Below are positions 7,193-16,685 of a DNA stretch of 64,000 nucleotides, in pieces. This DNA is from Gammaproteobacteria bacterium. GTDB lineage: Bacteria > Pseudomonadota > Gammaproteobacteria > GCA-001735895. The DNA lies in NCBI GenBank assembly GCA_029862005.1, contig JAOTYD010000014.1, positions 26,735 to 90,734 of the forward strand, in the 5' to 3' direction. The translations under genes were made by a program, and so were the position numbers. The stretch's first letter is position 1; each line of letters opens with the position of its first letter. The notes beneath the pieces were generated by a model, which was not told the DNA's origin, ran no database searches, and worked only from the letters and a program-made list of their open reading frames with translations.

Positions 7193-8563
7193 TTAACTGT
7201 AAAACATGTCGCGGTACATGCCCTCGGCCCAGGCCAGGCTGGCCTGCCCACCCTGCGTATCCCAGCGCTCGATCAAATGCGTACGGTCGAACGCGAACTC
7301 GCCGGTTTGGTCGCTGAACTTGTAGTAGGTAATGATGCTCATCGCGCGCAGTGGTTCTATGTCGACCGCGGAAAAACACATGGTTTGTGGACTGCGCCAG
7401 CGCACCTCCTTGTCGAGGGCGTGTGCGGCGATCACCTCGGCGACATACTGTGCTTCCGAGTGCGCGGTATGCCCACCCTTTGAAAAAGGTTGTGAACGCG
7501 AATCGCCGGTCACGTAAACGCGTTCGTCGTCGAGCAGGTGATAACGAAACGGGTCGGTATTGGCCGCCTTTTGCGAGCTGATCGGGCTGGCGATGCCGTT
7601 ATCCTCGATCAGGCGCGACGCGCGCACCGGCGGGTAAATAATCGCGTCATCGAAATCGTACTCGTCGAACTCGGTTTCGACGCGGCGCCTTTCAATGTCG
7701 ACGTTGCTGATCTCGGAACTCGACAGATACTCGATGTAATCGCCGTAGAGTTCGGCGAAGGCGCGCGCAAAACCGTGTTTCTTGATGCGGATTTCGGCAT
7801 TCATGTCGAGCAGCAGAATTTTTGCGCGAACGCGCTGGCGCTTGAACAACGCTGCTATCATGCAGGCGCGCTCGTAGGGTGCGGCAGTACAGCGAAAGTC
7901 ACCATTGGGTACGTTGAGCAGAAATGTGCCGCCGTTGAAGCGGTGAATCTTGCGCTTGATTGTCAACAGTTCCGAGCTTGAGACAAAACCGCCGGGATAG
8001 CGGTGAAACAGCAGGTTTTGCGACTCGGTATCCTCGACCCCAATACGCGCGTAGTCGTATTCGATACCGGGTGCGAGCACGAGATAGTCGTAGTCGACGA
8101 AGCCTTTTTCGGTGTAGACGCGGCGGGTCTCGCGGTCGAAACCGAGTACGGTTGCCTGCATGAAGTGGTAATCGTGGTTATTCGCGGCATCGAAAAAACT
8201 GTGACTCAGAAAATCGAGATCGACCTGGTCGGCGAGCCATGAATTGCTAATTGGAAAGGATACGAATGCCGACTGGCGGTCGATCAACAGCACGTCAAAG
8301 CCGGGATTGAAACGGCGCAGGTACTTCGCCATCGTCAGTCCCGACCAGCCACCACCAACGACCACGACGCGTTGCCCCCGGGCCCGTGGCAAAGTGGCCT
8401 TGCGCAACAGGCTGTTGAGCGCGGGCGCCTGCTGTATTTCGTTCTTATCCGCACCCGTCGCGACGTTGGTGCTAACCGTGGTTGCCGCGAGCGCGACGCC
8501 GGAGGCTTGCAGAAATCTACGCCGCTCGAGATTAGTGTTTATTTTCATCTTTGGGGCCTTCAT
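7193..8563 (-). CDS. fccB: FccB/SoxF-like flavoprotein of sulfide dehydrogenase (flavocytochrome c)
   Basis: 456 residues with a Tat signal (ERRRFLQASG at 13-22), FAD-binding VVVVGGGWSGLTMAK at 66-80 and a second dinucleotide region ending VYVTGDSRSQPFSKGGHTAHSEA (349-371). Known FccB enzymes oxidise sulfide at FAD assisted by a redox disulfide. The first cysteine is present (Cys225 in FRCTAAPYERA); the second, normally in a GWCPVD-like segment, seems missing, since residues 322-339 read NGIASPISSQKAANTDPF. Other cysteines are 234 and 396. The gene overlaps the diheme cytochrome start codon region by 4 bp (ATGA), matching fccA-fccB coupling. Activity may differ from classic FccB. Confidence 0.8.
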   Translation of the reverse strand: MKAPKMKINTNLERRRFLQASGVALAATTVSTNVATGADKNEIQQAPALNSLLRKATLPRARGQRVVVVGGGWSGLTMAKYLRRFNPGFDVLLIDRQSAFVSFPISNSWLADQVDLDFLSHSFFDAANNHDYHFMQATVLGFDRETRRVYTEKGFVDYDYLVLAPGIEYDYARIGVEDTESQNLLFHRYPGGFVSSSELLTIKRKIHRFNGGTFLLNVPNGDFRCTAAPYERACMIAALFKRQRVRAKILLLDMNAEIRIKKHGFARAFAELYGDYIEYLSSSEISNVDIERRRVETEFDEYDFDDAIIYPPVRASRLIEDNGIASPISSQKAANTDPFRYHLLDDERVYVTGDSRSQPFSKGGHTAHSEAQYVAEVIAAHALDKEVRWRSPQTMCFSAVDIEPLRAMSIITYYKFSDQTGEFAFDRTHLIERWDTQGGQASLAWAEGMYRDMFYS

Positions 8564-9261
8564 TTGAAATCGGGATTACGCCAGGCCGTATCGGGCGCGA
8601 GATCGGATGCCGGCACCGGCAGATGCGATACGTAATTCAACACCTGGTCGAAATCCTGTTCCGACAGCGTCGTGAACAGGTTGGCCATCACCGGCCCGAC
8701 CCGGCGCAGGCGGTCGCGCGCCAGGCGGGCCTGGCGTTTCATGTAGGTATAGTGCTGTCCCTGCAGGCGCGGATAGGACAGCTCGTTGTTACCCTCGCCG
8801 GACTGCCCGTGGCAGCTACTGCAGTATTGCAGGTAGAGCTTTTTACCGGATTCGTATTCGTCGCTGTCCCCGGGCCAGGGTCCGCGGTTGTGCGCCGGGT
8901 TCATCGGCAGCGTCGAAATATAGGCAACCACGTCGCTCAGGTTCTGGTAACCGCCGATGGTGCGCTCCTGCACGAACGGCTGCATTGACGGGTTGTCGCG
9001 GCGCCCGCTGCGTATATCGAGCAATTGTTTCATAAGTACGTTGACGTGCTGACCGGCGATTTGTGGATAGGTGCCGTCGTCGTTACCCCAGGCCTCGGGC
9101 AGGTGGCAGCGCGCGCAGATTTCGAAACTGCGACGACCATTGTCGTGGTCGGGTATGAATTCGAGCACCACGCGAATCGGTTCGGTAGCAACCAGTTTCG
9201 ATGAAAACACCAATACAAGTATGCAAAGGCTATGGCAAAGCGTTAGACATATCCTGTTCAT
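8560..9261 (-). CDS. fccA: FccA-like diheme cytochrome c subunit
   Basis: 233 residues from the ATG at 9261 (a TTG one codon upstream is less likely). Signal peptide to about residue 26, haem motifs CARCH at 49-53 and CSSCH at 147-151, and YPQIAGQH and YPRLQGQH segments after each haem, the mark of the cytochrome c4/FccA family. Its stop overlaps the fccB start by 4 bp. In flavocytochrome c the diheme subunit accepts electrons from FAD of FccB and passes them to small cytochromes. A free-standing c4 role cannot be excluded, but coupling to the flavoprotein makes the subunit role likely. Confidence 0.8.
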   Translation of the reverse strand: MNRICLTLCHSLCILVLVFSSKLVATEPIRVVLEFIPDHDNGRRSFEICARCHLPEAWGNDDGTYPQIAGQHVNVLMKQLLDIRSGRRDNPSMQPFVQERTIGGYQNLSDVVAYISTLPMNPAHNRGPWPGDSDEYESGKKLYLQYCSSCHGQSGEGNNELSYPRLQGQHYTYMKRQARLARDRLRRVGPVMANLFTTLSEQDFDQVLNYVSHLPVPASDLAPDTAWRNPDFK

Positions 9262-9470
9262 CAACGGTGGCCGAATTTCCCCGGTTTAAGCTAATATTCA
9301 CAACAAATTCTAGGGAAGTTGCCGATGTATCGATTGATCGGCGTCAGGGATTGGGCGATTGTCCGTCATACCCCTTAAACGATAGTTAACCCGCATTTCG
9401 GATCGAATCCTCAGAGACAAAGATGTCGAAGCGAATAACGCTCACCCCACCATCGCTTTATTCGTGCCTG

Positions 9471-12035
9471 TCAGGATCGTGGTAGCGTGTTTTCCGGGTC
9501 GTAGAGCGGCTTGTAGCCGACCGCCTCGATCCTCATCGGAAACTGTTCACCGAGGTATTCCGTAACCAGCTCACGGCCTTCCTGGCAATACTCGTGGGGC
9601 AGGTAGCCGAGCCCGATATTCTTGCCAAGGTTTGGACCGTAGGCGATGCTAGTGATGTAAGAGCGACGACCCTTTGAATCGATCGGCACTTCGCCTGTCT
9701 CGGGGTCCATCAGCGGCAGCTGACCCACGGGATAGCGAGCGATACCGTTCGAATCCACGTTGTCGGGCATGACCAACGTGCACAGGTAGGCGGCCTGGGT
9801 TTTAAGCTCGCGCTGCTCGAGGTAGGGCGCCTTGCCGTGGAAATCTGCCTGCTTGACCACGGCGCGCGCGAGGCCCGCTTCGTACAGGTTATACTCGGTC
9901 AGCAGGTCGGCGTTCTGCAGCCGCAGGCTCTTTTCCATGCGCCGGCTGTTGGCATAGGTTTCAATCCCGACCGGTGTCGCGCCCTGTGCATAGACCAGGT
10001 CCCAGAGCGACATGCCGTAACTGAACGCCACGTGCAGTTCCCAGCCCTGTTCACCGACGTAGGAGATGCGGAAAGCCTCGACCGGGATGCCTTTGAGGGT
10101 GAGTTGCCGGGTTGCGGCGAACGCAAAGTTTTCATCTTTCCAGGCGGCTGGATCGTCCGCGATCGCCTGGATGGCCTTGCGCGCGTTCGGTCCCCACACG
10201 CCGAGGCAGGCCATGTGATCCGAGCGATCGTCGATATAGACATTCCAGTTGTTATCTTCGGCCATGCGTTTGAGCCAGATGTAATCGCGGTGGCCGGCAT
10301 CGGCGCCATCGATCACCCGAAAACGGTCTTTGGCATGGCGAATCACCGTGAGGTCGGCCCGCACGCCGCCGCGCTTGTCGAGGAAATGTGTGTAAACCCC
10401 CTTGCCGATGGCGGTATCGCCGCCGACCCTGGCGACACAGGCATACTCCATCAGAGTCTCGGCGTCAGGGCCAATGACATCGTACACGGCGAAATGCGAC
10501 AGGTTGATCATGCCGACGTTTTCCGACATCGCCAGTTGCTCGGCATTGGATACGCGCCAGAAGTGGCGATTGTCCCATTCATGCTCGCGTACGGGCACCT
10601 TGTCGCCGTATTTCTCGAGCAGGTGTTCGTTGGAAGCATAACCGTGTGCGCGCTCCCAGCCGGACAGTTCCATGAAGTAGCCCCCCAGTTCCTGCTCGCG
10701 CGCCCAGAAGGGGCTGCGGCGCAGGTTGCGGCCCTTGGTGTAGGGTTCACGGTTGTGCACGGCCGGGTTGTAAATTTTGAACGCGGATTCAAAACAGCGA
10801 TCGTAAATATAAGACGGTGTTTTCTGAATCGGATAGTGACGCGCAGTGTCGATACCGAAGTAATCCATCTCGGCGACGCCGTCGGTCATCCAGTCAACCA
10901 GCACCTTGGCGATACCGGGGGCATCCTTGACCCAGACCGCGATCGCGTACCAGAGCCCACGGGTTTGCGATGATTCGCCAATCGACGGTCCGCCGTCGGA
11001 AGTCACCTGCAGCAGGCCGTTGAACGAGTGTTTCTCGTTGTAGCCGATTTCGCCGAGGATCGGGGTCAATTCCATCGCGCGCTCCAGTGGCTCCATGATC
11101 TGCTCGAGTTCGAGATCACGCTGCGACGGCGACCAGTGGGTCTCGCCTTTTTCGGGAAGGTCACGCGGATGCACCAGGCGGGGCTCCTTTTCCTCGTAGT
11201 AACCCCACTCGATCTGGCCGCCTTCCGGTGTTGTCGGGTCGCCGGTGTCGCGCATATAGGCCGAGTTGCCCTGGTCGCGCAGCAGCGGGTAACCGATGTC
11301 CTTGCCGGTACCTTCAAATTCGGTGTAAGGGGCGAAGAAGGAGAGCGGGTGATCGACCGGCATGACGGGCAGATCTTCACCAGCCATTTCGGCGATAGTA
11401 CGACCCCATAGTCCGGTACACACAATGACGTGGTTGGCGGCAATATAGCCGCGGCTGGTTTCGACGCCGACGATGCGGCCTGCCTTTATATCGAGCCCAG
11501 TCGCGTTGGTGTTGGCAAAGGATTGCGCTTTGCCGGTTTTGACCGCGTTATCGACCAGGATACCGGCAACCGTCTGCGAGCGGGGTTTCACCAGGCCGGC
11601 GTCGGGGTCCCACATCGCACCCTGGATCATGTCCTCTTCGAGCAGCGGAAACAGTTGCTTGGCTTCCGCCGCGCTGATCATTTTCACGTTGGTGCCGAAG
11701 GCCTTGCCGGAAGCGACCTTGCGCTTGAGTTCCATCATGCGGTCGTCGTCGCCCACACGTGCTACCTCGAGACCGCCGACACGGTCGTAATGGCCCATCT
11801 GGTCGAAGAATTCGATGCTGTAATGCGTGGTATAGCAGGTGAACTTGCTGTGATCGGTGGCATAGCAGAAATCGGACGCATGCGAGGTTGAGCCGCAATC
11901 GGTCGGAACCGACGTCTTGTCGATACCGACAATGTCTTCCCAGCCGCGTTCGACGAGGTGATGCATCACCGAGGCGCCGACAATACCGCCGAGGCCGATA
12001 ATGACGACGTTGGATTTATCTGGAAATTGTGCCAT
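9471..12035 (-). CDS. dimethylglycine/sarcosine dehydrogenase-like flavoprotein with GcvT domain (paralogue 1)
   Basis: 854 residues: FAD-binding DAO domain about 8-390 starting NVVIIGLGGIVGASVMHHL, an FAO_M-like linker to about 450, and a folate-binding GcvT aminomethyltransferase domain 460-840. GSTSHASDF near residue 50 occupies the place of the histidine motif that holds FAD covalently in DMGDH/SARDH. Such enzymes demethylate dimethylglycine or sarcosine and hand the one-carbon unit to tetrahydrofolate. GGAG precedes the ATG. It is a single gene on its strand, separated by 209 bp from the fcc pair. Substrate is uncertain; the nearby sarcosine oxidase suggests glycine-betaine-derived amines. 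Confidence 0.72.
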   Translation of the reverse strand: MAQFPDKSNVVIIGLGGIVGASVMHHLVERGWEDIVGIDKTSVPTDCGSTSHASDFCYATDHSKFTCYTTHYSIEFFDQMGHYDRVGGLEVARVGDDDRMMELKRKVASGKAFGTNVKMISAAEAKQLFPLLEEDMIQGAMWDPDAGLVKPRSQTVAGILVDNAVKTGKAQSFANTNATGLDIKAGRIVGVETSRGYIAANHVIVCTGLWGRTIAEMAGEDLPVMPVDHPLSFFAPYTEFEGTGKDIGYPLLRDQGNSAYMRDTGDPTTPEGGQIEWGYYEEKEPRLVHPRDLPEKGETHWSPSQRDLELEQIMEPLERAMELTPILGEIGYNEKHSFNGLLQVTSDGGPSIGESSQTRGLWYAIAVWVKDAPGIAKVLVDWMTDGVAEMDYFGIDTARHYPIQKTPSYIYDRCFESAFKIYNPAVHNREPYTKGRNLRRSPFWAREQELGGYFMELSGWERAHGYASNEHLLEKYGDKVPVREHEWDNRHFWRVSNAEQLAMSENVGMINLSHFAVYDVIGPDAETLMEYACVARVGGDTAIGKGVYTHFLDKRGGVRADLTVIRHAKDRFRVIDGADAGHRDYIWLKRMAEDNNWNVYIDDRSDHMACLGVWGPNARKAIQAIADDPAAWKDENFAFAATRQLTLKGIPVEAFRISYVGEQGWELHVAFSYGMSLWDLVYAQGATPVGIETYANSRRMEKSLRLQNADLLTEYNLYEAGLARAVVKQADFHGKAPYLEQRELKTQAAYLCTLVMPDNVDSNGIARYPVGQLPLMDPETGEVPIDSKGRRSYITSIAYGPNLGKNIGLGYLPHEYCQEGRELVTEYLGEQFPMRIEAVGYKPLYDPENTLPRS

Positions 12036-12338
12036 TGCTATTCTCCCGATGGCAGCCGGCCGGTGCCGACATTGCCAAAAGTATACTTATCTGCCGCAGG
12101 GACCGGGAAGTATAAACACCCGATTTCCACTTCTCCAACCATTTTGAGGTCGGGAAGTCGCGGCGCTGTCCGAGCGTGTCGCATCTGAAATCTGGCTGAA
12201 TCGCACCAACCACAGATAGGCCCCAATCAATTGTGTCGATGATATTGATCACGCAACGTAATCCAAATTAGCTTATTATATGGGTTCCGGTTGCAAGATC
12301 GGGATTAACTAAACCAATTCATACCTGGGGTAAGTTAA
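12036..12338. other. 303-bp intergenic region between divergent genes
   Basis: No open reading frame worth calling. The right half (about 12255-12290) is AT-rich and could hold the promoter of the CBS-domain gene, whose start is preceded by GGGGTAAG. I see no convincing operator, riboswitch or repeat. Confidence 0.5.
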
Positions 12339-12767
12339 ATGAAACTAGCTGAATTGATACGTGGCAAAGGCCATGAAATCGTTAAAATCGGGTCAGATAA
12401 AAGTATTGCCGAAGCCGCGCTCGCACTCACCGAAAACAAAATTGGAGCGCTACTGGTCGAGGATCAGGCTGGTGAAATCGCCGGCATCCTATCGGAACGA
12501 GACATCGTCGGCGGCATGGCACCGCATGGTGCCGACCTGCACGACGTGGCGGTGTCAGAACTGATGACCCGGGACGTCATCCGTTGCTCTCCTAGTGACA
12601 CGGTTAACGAGGCCATGGCGATGATGACCGATCGGCGCATCCGGCATCTGCCCGTATTCGATGGCGATGAACTGGTTGGATTTATCAGTATCGGCGATCT
12701 CGTCAAGTGCAGGATCATGGAAGTGCAGTCCGAAGCCGAGGCGCTGCGCCAGTACATCGCAACCTGA
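12339..12767 (+). CDS. two-CBS-domain protein
   Basis: 142 residues made of two CBS domains, about 12-65 and 78-130. The first contains GALLVEDQAGEIAGILSERD, the second VSELMTRDVIRCSPSDTVNEAM and RHLPVFDGDELVGFISIGD, both typical. Stand-alone CBS pairs bind adenine nucleotides and act as energy-state sensors for partner proteins. No partner is fused or obviously co-transcribed. It is cytoplasmic, having no signal or membrane segment. Nothing in the context narrows its target. Confidence 0.85.
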   Translation: MKLAELIRGKGHEIVKIGSDKSIAEAALALTENKIGALLVEDQAGEIAGILSERDIVGGMAPHGADLHDVAVSELMTRDVIRCSPSDTVNEAMAMMTDRRIRHLPVFDGDELVGFISIGDLVKCRIMEVQSEAEALRQYIAT

Positions 12768-12812
12768 TTCTGATTCGCAGTTAAGCGAAGCTGTCGCGGC
12801 TTTTGCAGCACA

Positions 12813-12843
12813 ATGTCATCCCGCGACTTGACCGCGGGATCCA
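12813..12843. repeat. REP-like palindrome
   Basis: The stretch around TCCCGCGACTTGACCGCGGGA (about 12822-12842) is a GC-rich inverted repeat with CCCGCG and CGCGGG arms, flanked by GTCA and TCCA. Its form is that of dispersed extragenic palindromes common in proteobacteria. It sits in the 140-bp convergent gap between the CBS gene and metY. No second copy was noticed in this window. Confidence 0.45.
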
Positions 12844-12868
12844 CTATCGAATGGCCCTTGGGTAATCT

Positions 12869-12901
12869 TTTGCGGAAATCGCCCAGGGTGATTTCCGCAA
12901 A
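12869..12901. terminator. perfect 12-bp inverted repeat between convergent genes, possible terminator
   Basis: TTTGCGGAAATC at 12869-12880 pairs exactly with GATTTCCGCAAA at 12890-12901 across a 9-base loop. It lies just past the end of metY (minus strand) and after the CBS gene (plus strand), where a bidirectional transcription stop would be useful. Neither side has a clear run of T, so rho-independent action is uncertain; it may act only as an mRNA 3' stabiliser. Confidence 0.45.
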
Positions 12902-12907
12902 GGCTTG

Positions 12908-14179
12908 TTACTTCGCAGCGTCTAGCGCCTGGTCGATGTCCGCAATAATATCCTTGACGTTCTCGATGCCGATCGAAAGGCGCACGAGGTCTGGCGTTAC
13001 GCCCGAAGCCGCCAGTTCGTCGTCTGCCAGCTGTCGATGCGTGGTCGATGCCGGGTGACAGGCCAGCGACTTGGCATCACCGATGTTGACCAGCCGAGTT
13101 ATTAATTGCAGCGCATCGATGAACCTGGTCCCCGCTTCGATACCACCGTTGATACCAAACGACAGTATTCCGGAGGCCTTGCCACCCAAGTACTTGTCGG
13201 TGAGTGCTTTATGCGGACTGCTTTCCAGGCCAGCATAGCGCACCCATTCGACCCCGGATTTACCCTCGAGGTGCTTTGCCACAGTGAGTGTATTCTCACA
13301 AATTCGATCCATGCGTAGCGGTAGCGTTTCCAGTCCCTGCAGCGCGAGGAAGGCATTCATCGGCGCCAGCGACGCACCCATGTTGCGCAGTGGCACCACC
13401 CGTGCGCGTAAGATATAAGGCGGTAGTCCTGTCTCGGTATAAACAACTCCGTGATAAGAAACATCCGGCTCGTTTAAACGCCTGAATCGGTCCTTGTTCG
13501 CTACCCAGTCGAAATTATTGGAATCAACGATGATGCCACCGATGATGGTGCCATGCCCGCCGATATACTTGGTCAGTGAATGCACCACGATATCTGCGCC
13601 ATGTTCGATCGGTCGACAAAGATAGGGTGACGGTACGGTATTGTCGACAATGACCGGAACCCCGTGTGCATGGGCAATTTCACAAACCCTGGCGATGTCG
13701 ACAATGTTGCCGGCAGGATTACCCAGTGATTCGCAATACACCGCCTTGGTCTTGTCATCGATGAGAGCCACCATGTCATCGAGCTTCTCGGGATCAGCGA
13801 AGCGCACCCCGATGCCCATTTGTGGAAAGGTGTGGGCAAACAGGTTATAAGTGCCACCATAAAGCGTGGACATGCTGATGAAGTTGTCACCGGCCTCGGC
13901 GATGGTTTGAATCGCGTATGTCGTCGCTGCCTGGCCCGATGCCAGTGCCAGGCCGGCAACGCCACCTTCCATATCGGCGATGCGCTGTTCCAGTACATCG
14001 TTGGTCGGATTCATGATACGGGTGTAAATATTGCCGAGAACCGCGAGATTGAACAGATCGGCGCCATGCTGGGTGTTATCGAATGCATAGGCCGTGGTCT
14101 GGTAAATCGGAACAGCAACGGCGTTGGTTGTGGGATCCGGGCTATAGCCCGAATGCACTGCTTTGGTTTCGATTTCCAT
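12908..14179 (-). CDS. metY: O-acetylhomoserine sulfhydrylase (O-acetylhomoserine aminocarboxypropyltransferase)
   Basis: 423 residues, the normal length for MetY-type Cys/Met-metabolism PLP enzymes. Seen: ETKAVHSGYSPDPTT start, YGGTYNLF (residue 107 on), VPVIVDNT (174-181) and PLP lysine 204 in VHSLTKYIGGHG, plus the SVGIE-like LSIGIENVKDI end. It makes homocysteine from O-acetylhomoserine and sulfide, so it assimilates sulfide directly into methionine synthesis, fitting a sulfide-handling organism. GGGGAG precedes the ATG. It is monocistronic. Cystathionine gamma-synthase relatives are shorter, near 390 residues, which supports MetY. Confidence 0.88.
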   Translation of the reverse strand: MEIETKAVHSGYSPDPTTNAVAVPIYQTTAYAFDNTQHGADLFNLAVLGNIYTRIMNPTNDVLEQRIADMEGGVAGLALASGQAATTYAIQTIAEAGDNFISMSTLYGGTYNLFAHTFPQMGIGVRFADPEKLDDMVALIDDKTKAVYCESLGNPAGNIVDIARVCEIAHAHGVPVIVDNTVPSPYLCRPIEHGADIVVHSLTKYIGGHGTIIGGIIVDSNNFDWVANKDRFRRLNEPDVSYHGVVYTETGLPPYILRARVVPLRNMGASLAPMNAFLALQGLETLPLRMDRICENTLTVAKHLEGKSGVEWVRYAGLESSPHKALTDKYLGGKASGILSFGINGGIEAGTRFIDALQLITRLVNIGDAKSLACHPASTTHRQLADDELAASGVTPDLVRLSIGIENVKDIIADIDQALDAAK

Positions 14180-14336
14180 TTTATTCTCCCCTTTGAATTT
14201 TTATGGTTGTGAATGTATATCCCGCAGCTAATTTAAACCCTATCTCGGGTATCTGCAACTCGGCCGCGGACAGCTTTTGTTATTTGGCGGGAGGCGGGCA
14301 ATATTCCGACCGGTGGTGAGGCAATCCCGATCGTTC

Positions 14337-15230
14337 TTAAGCGTTGGCGGCCAGTTTCGCTTCGCGATGAAATACGTACATTCCCGATCCTACTATGATC
14401 GCCACCCCTGCCCAGGTTACGGCATCGGGAAATTCGTTGAAAATGAGCAAACCAAGCACCGTCGCACCGATGATTTCAACATACTGAAACGGCGCCAGTA
14501 TGCCGATCGAGGCCTGCCGATAGGCGTAGACAACGAGCAGGTGGCAGACTGTTGCAATGAGCCCGAGCGCGCCGAGTAGTGCCCATTGATGGGCTGTCGG
14601 CCAGGCGGCGGTCAGTATCGTAACCTGTTGGCTGGTGCCGTACGCTAGCGCGACAGTCATGATCAGGCAGCCGAATATACCGGCGAAGAACTGCAACCGA
14701 ATCGGGTCCTCATGCCTGACCAGTTTGCGCGTCAGCACGATATAAAATGAAAAACAAAACGCCGCCGCAACCGGGTACAGCACCGCGTATCCGACTTCGC
14801 TAAAGGTGGGACGAATAATGATCAACGCACCGACAAATCCGAAACTGATGGCTGTTATGCGACGCCAGTGGATTGCTTCCTTGAAAAACAGGGCTGACAG
14901 CAAGGTGACCAGTAGTGGTTCGATAAAGAAGATCGAGATCGCATCGGCCAGGGGCAGATACGCAAGCCCGGAGAAAAAAAACAGCGTCGCCAGCGCGATC
15001 AGCGAACCGCGCACGGCATGCAGTACCAGGGCCGACGTTAACCACGGTCCGCGCGTTCTCAGCAGCAGGGGAGACATCAGTATGATCTGGAAGAAAAAGC
15101 GGCTCCAGGTAACCTGTCCCGAGGAAACCGATCCGGATAGCCATTTTGCAATCGCATCGATACCGGGCAGCATTAGCATGGCGGTGATCATCATCGCCAT
15201 TGCGCTGGCAGTAGAATTCCTGTGGATCAT
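14337..15230 (-). CDS. DMT-superfamily EamA transporter
   Basis: 297 residues with ten predicted hydrophobic segments in two EamA repeats (about 15-140 and 155-290). The first repeat includes ARFADAI-like LPLADAISIFFIEPLLVT, the second ILAPFQYVEIIGATVLGLLIFNEFP, both typical of EamA. It is an inner-membrane carrier, usually an exporter of amino acids or metabolites. No substrate can be deduced. It is transcribed alone, divergent from the sarcosine oxidase operon with a 192-bp gap. Confidence 0.85.
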   Translation of the reverse strand: MIHRNSTASAMAMMITAMLMLPGIDAIAKWLSGSVSSGQVTWSRFFFQIILMSPLLLRTRGPWLTSALVLHAVRGSLIALATLFFFSGLAYLPLADAISIFFIEPLLVTLLSALFFKEAIHWRRITAISFGFVGALIIIRPTFSEVGYAVLYPVAAAFCFSFYIVLTRKLVRHEDPIRLQFFAGIFGCLIMTVALAYGTSQQVTILTAAWPTAHQWALLGALGLIATVCHLLVVYAYRQASIGILAPFQYVEIIGATVLGLLIFNEFPDAVTWAGVAIIVGSGMYVFHREAKLAANA

Positions 15231-15422
15231 CGGAAGGTTTGAATTCGAAAAGCGAGGCCTGCAGTCTAGTTGAATAACCTGTTTTCGGGAACCGGGAGGG
15301 CCTGTATCAAATGCGCCACTGATTTAGCTTTATCCGACCCCTCGAGCGCTCCCGTTGCTTTTTGCTTTACCCGCTGTTGGCAGGCTTGATATGCTACGCG
15401 CCTCGAAAATCCGGGTAAATGA

Positions 15423-16673
15423 ATGAGCAAGTACTCAATTTTTGCACTGGTACGAAACGCGATCAGTTACCATGAAAACTGGGCTGCCGTCTGGCGTAGT
15501 CCGGAGCCTAAATCGGAATATGACGTACTGGTCATCGGTGGCGGTGGCCACGGGCTTGCGACCGCTTACTATCTCGCCAAGGAGCACGGCATCACCAATG
15601 TCGCGGTGCTGGAAAAAGGCTGGATCGGCGGCGGTAACACGGGCCGCAACACCACGATCGTGCGCTCTAATTACCTGTGGGATGAATCTGCGCATCTGTA
15701 TGAAAAATCGATGCAGCTTTGGGAAGGCCTGAGCCAGGATTTGAACTACAACGTCATGTTCAGCCAGCGCGGGGTTTATAACCTCGGTCATAATTTGCAG
15801 GACATGCGCGACATACAGCGGCGCGTCAACGCCAATCGCCTGAATGGCATCGATGGGCATGTAGTTACCCCTGAAGAGATCAAGCGCGCCATACCCGAAA
15901 TCAACATCGACCAGGGTTGCCGTTACCCGATCCTGGGTGCTTCGTTTCAACCGCGCGGTGGCATCGCCCGCCACGACGCCGTGGCCTGGGGATTTGCTCG
16001 CGGAGCCGATCTACGTGGCGTTGATATCATTCAGAATTGCGAGGTCACCGCAATCCGCCAGAAAAACGGGGCGGTCACCGGGGTCGAAACCACGCGCGGC
16101 AAGATCAAGGCGAAAAAGGTTGCCGTGGTTGTTGCCGGACATTGCTCGGTGCTGGCGGACATGGCCGGTTTTCGTATGCCGATCGAAAGTCATCCGCTGC
16201 AAGCGCTCGTATCCGAGCCGATCAAGCCGGTTATCAACACCGTCATCATGTCAAATGCCGTACATGGTTATATCAGTCAGTCCGATAAGGGTGATCTCGT
16301 CATCGGTGCCGGCATCGACAGCTACAATGGCTATGGCCAGCGTGGTAGTTTCCCGACGATTGAACATACGGTTGCGGCGATTTGCGAAATGTTCCCCATC
16401 TTCAAGCGCGTGCGGATGAACCGCCAGTGGGGGGGTATCGTCGATACCGCGCCCGACGCCTGCCCGATCATCGGAAATACCCCGGTCAAGGGGCTTTATT
16501 TCAATTGCGGCTGGGGCACCGGTGGTTTCAAGGCCACCCCGGGTTCCGGTTGGGTGTTTGCCCACAATGTCGCAACCGGCGAACCCCATGAGCTCAACCG
16601 GGCCTTTGCGCTGGATCGTTTCGTCAGCGGGTTCCTGATCGATGAGCACGGCGCTGCCGGTGTTGCGCACTAG
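15423..16673 (+). CDS. soxB: heterotetrameric sarcosine oxidase, beta subunit
   Basis: 416 residues, full-length beta subunit. FAD-binding [17 protein letters not shown] starts at residue 35; [16 protein letters not shown] at 70-85 is diagnostic. His184 in [12 protein letters not shown] matches the histidine that carries covalent FMN in characterised enzymes. The end has [16 protein letters not shown] and [17 protein letters not shown]. The beta subunit oxidises sarcosine to glycine at FAD and reduces oxygen at the FMN shared with the alpha subunit. First gene of soxBDAG; the delta gene follows after 12 bp. The name soxB here is unrelated to sulfur-oxidation soxB. Confidence 0.95.
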   Translation: MSKYSIFALVRNAISYHENWAAVWRSPEPKSEYDVLVIGGGGHGLATAYYLAKEHGITNVAVLEKGWIGGGNTGRNTTIVRSNYLWDESAHLYEKSMQLWEGLSQDLNYNVMFSQRGVYNLGHNLQDMRDIQRRVNANRLNGIDGHVVTPEEIKRAIPEINIDQGCRYPILGASFQPRGGIARHDAVAWGFARGADLRGVDIIQNCEVTAIRQKNGAVTGVETTRGKIKAKKVAVVVAGHCSVLADMAGFRMPIESHPLQALVSEPIKPVINTVIMSNAVHGYISQSDKGDLVIGAGIDSYNGYGQRGSFPTIEHTVAAICEMFPIFKRVRMNRQWGGIVDTAPDACPIIGNTPVKGLYFNCGWGTGGFKATPGSGWVFAHNVATGEPHELNRAFALDRFVSGFLIDEHGAAGVAH

Positions 16674-16685
16674 GAGACCTGCGAC

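Noticed and set aside
9837..10973. 378-codon plus-strand frame
   Set aside because: Lies wholly antisense to the DMGDH-like gene; shadow of its codon bias.
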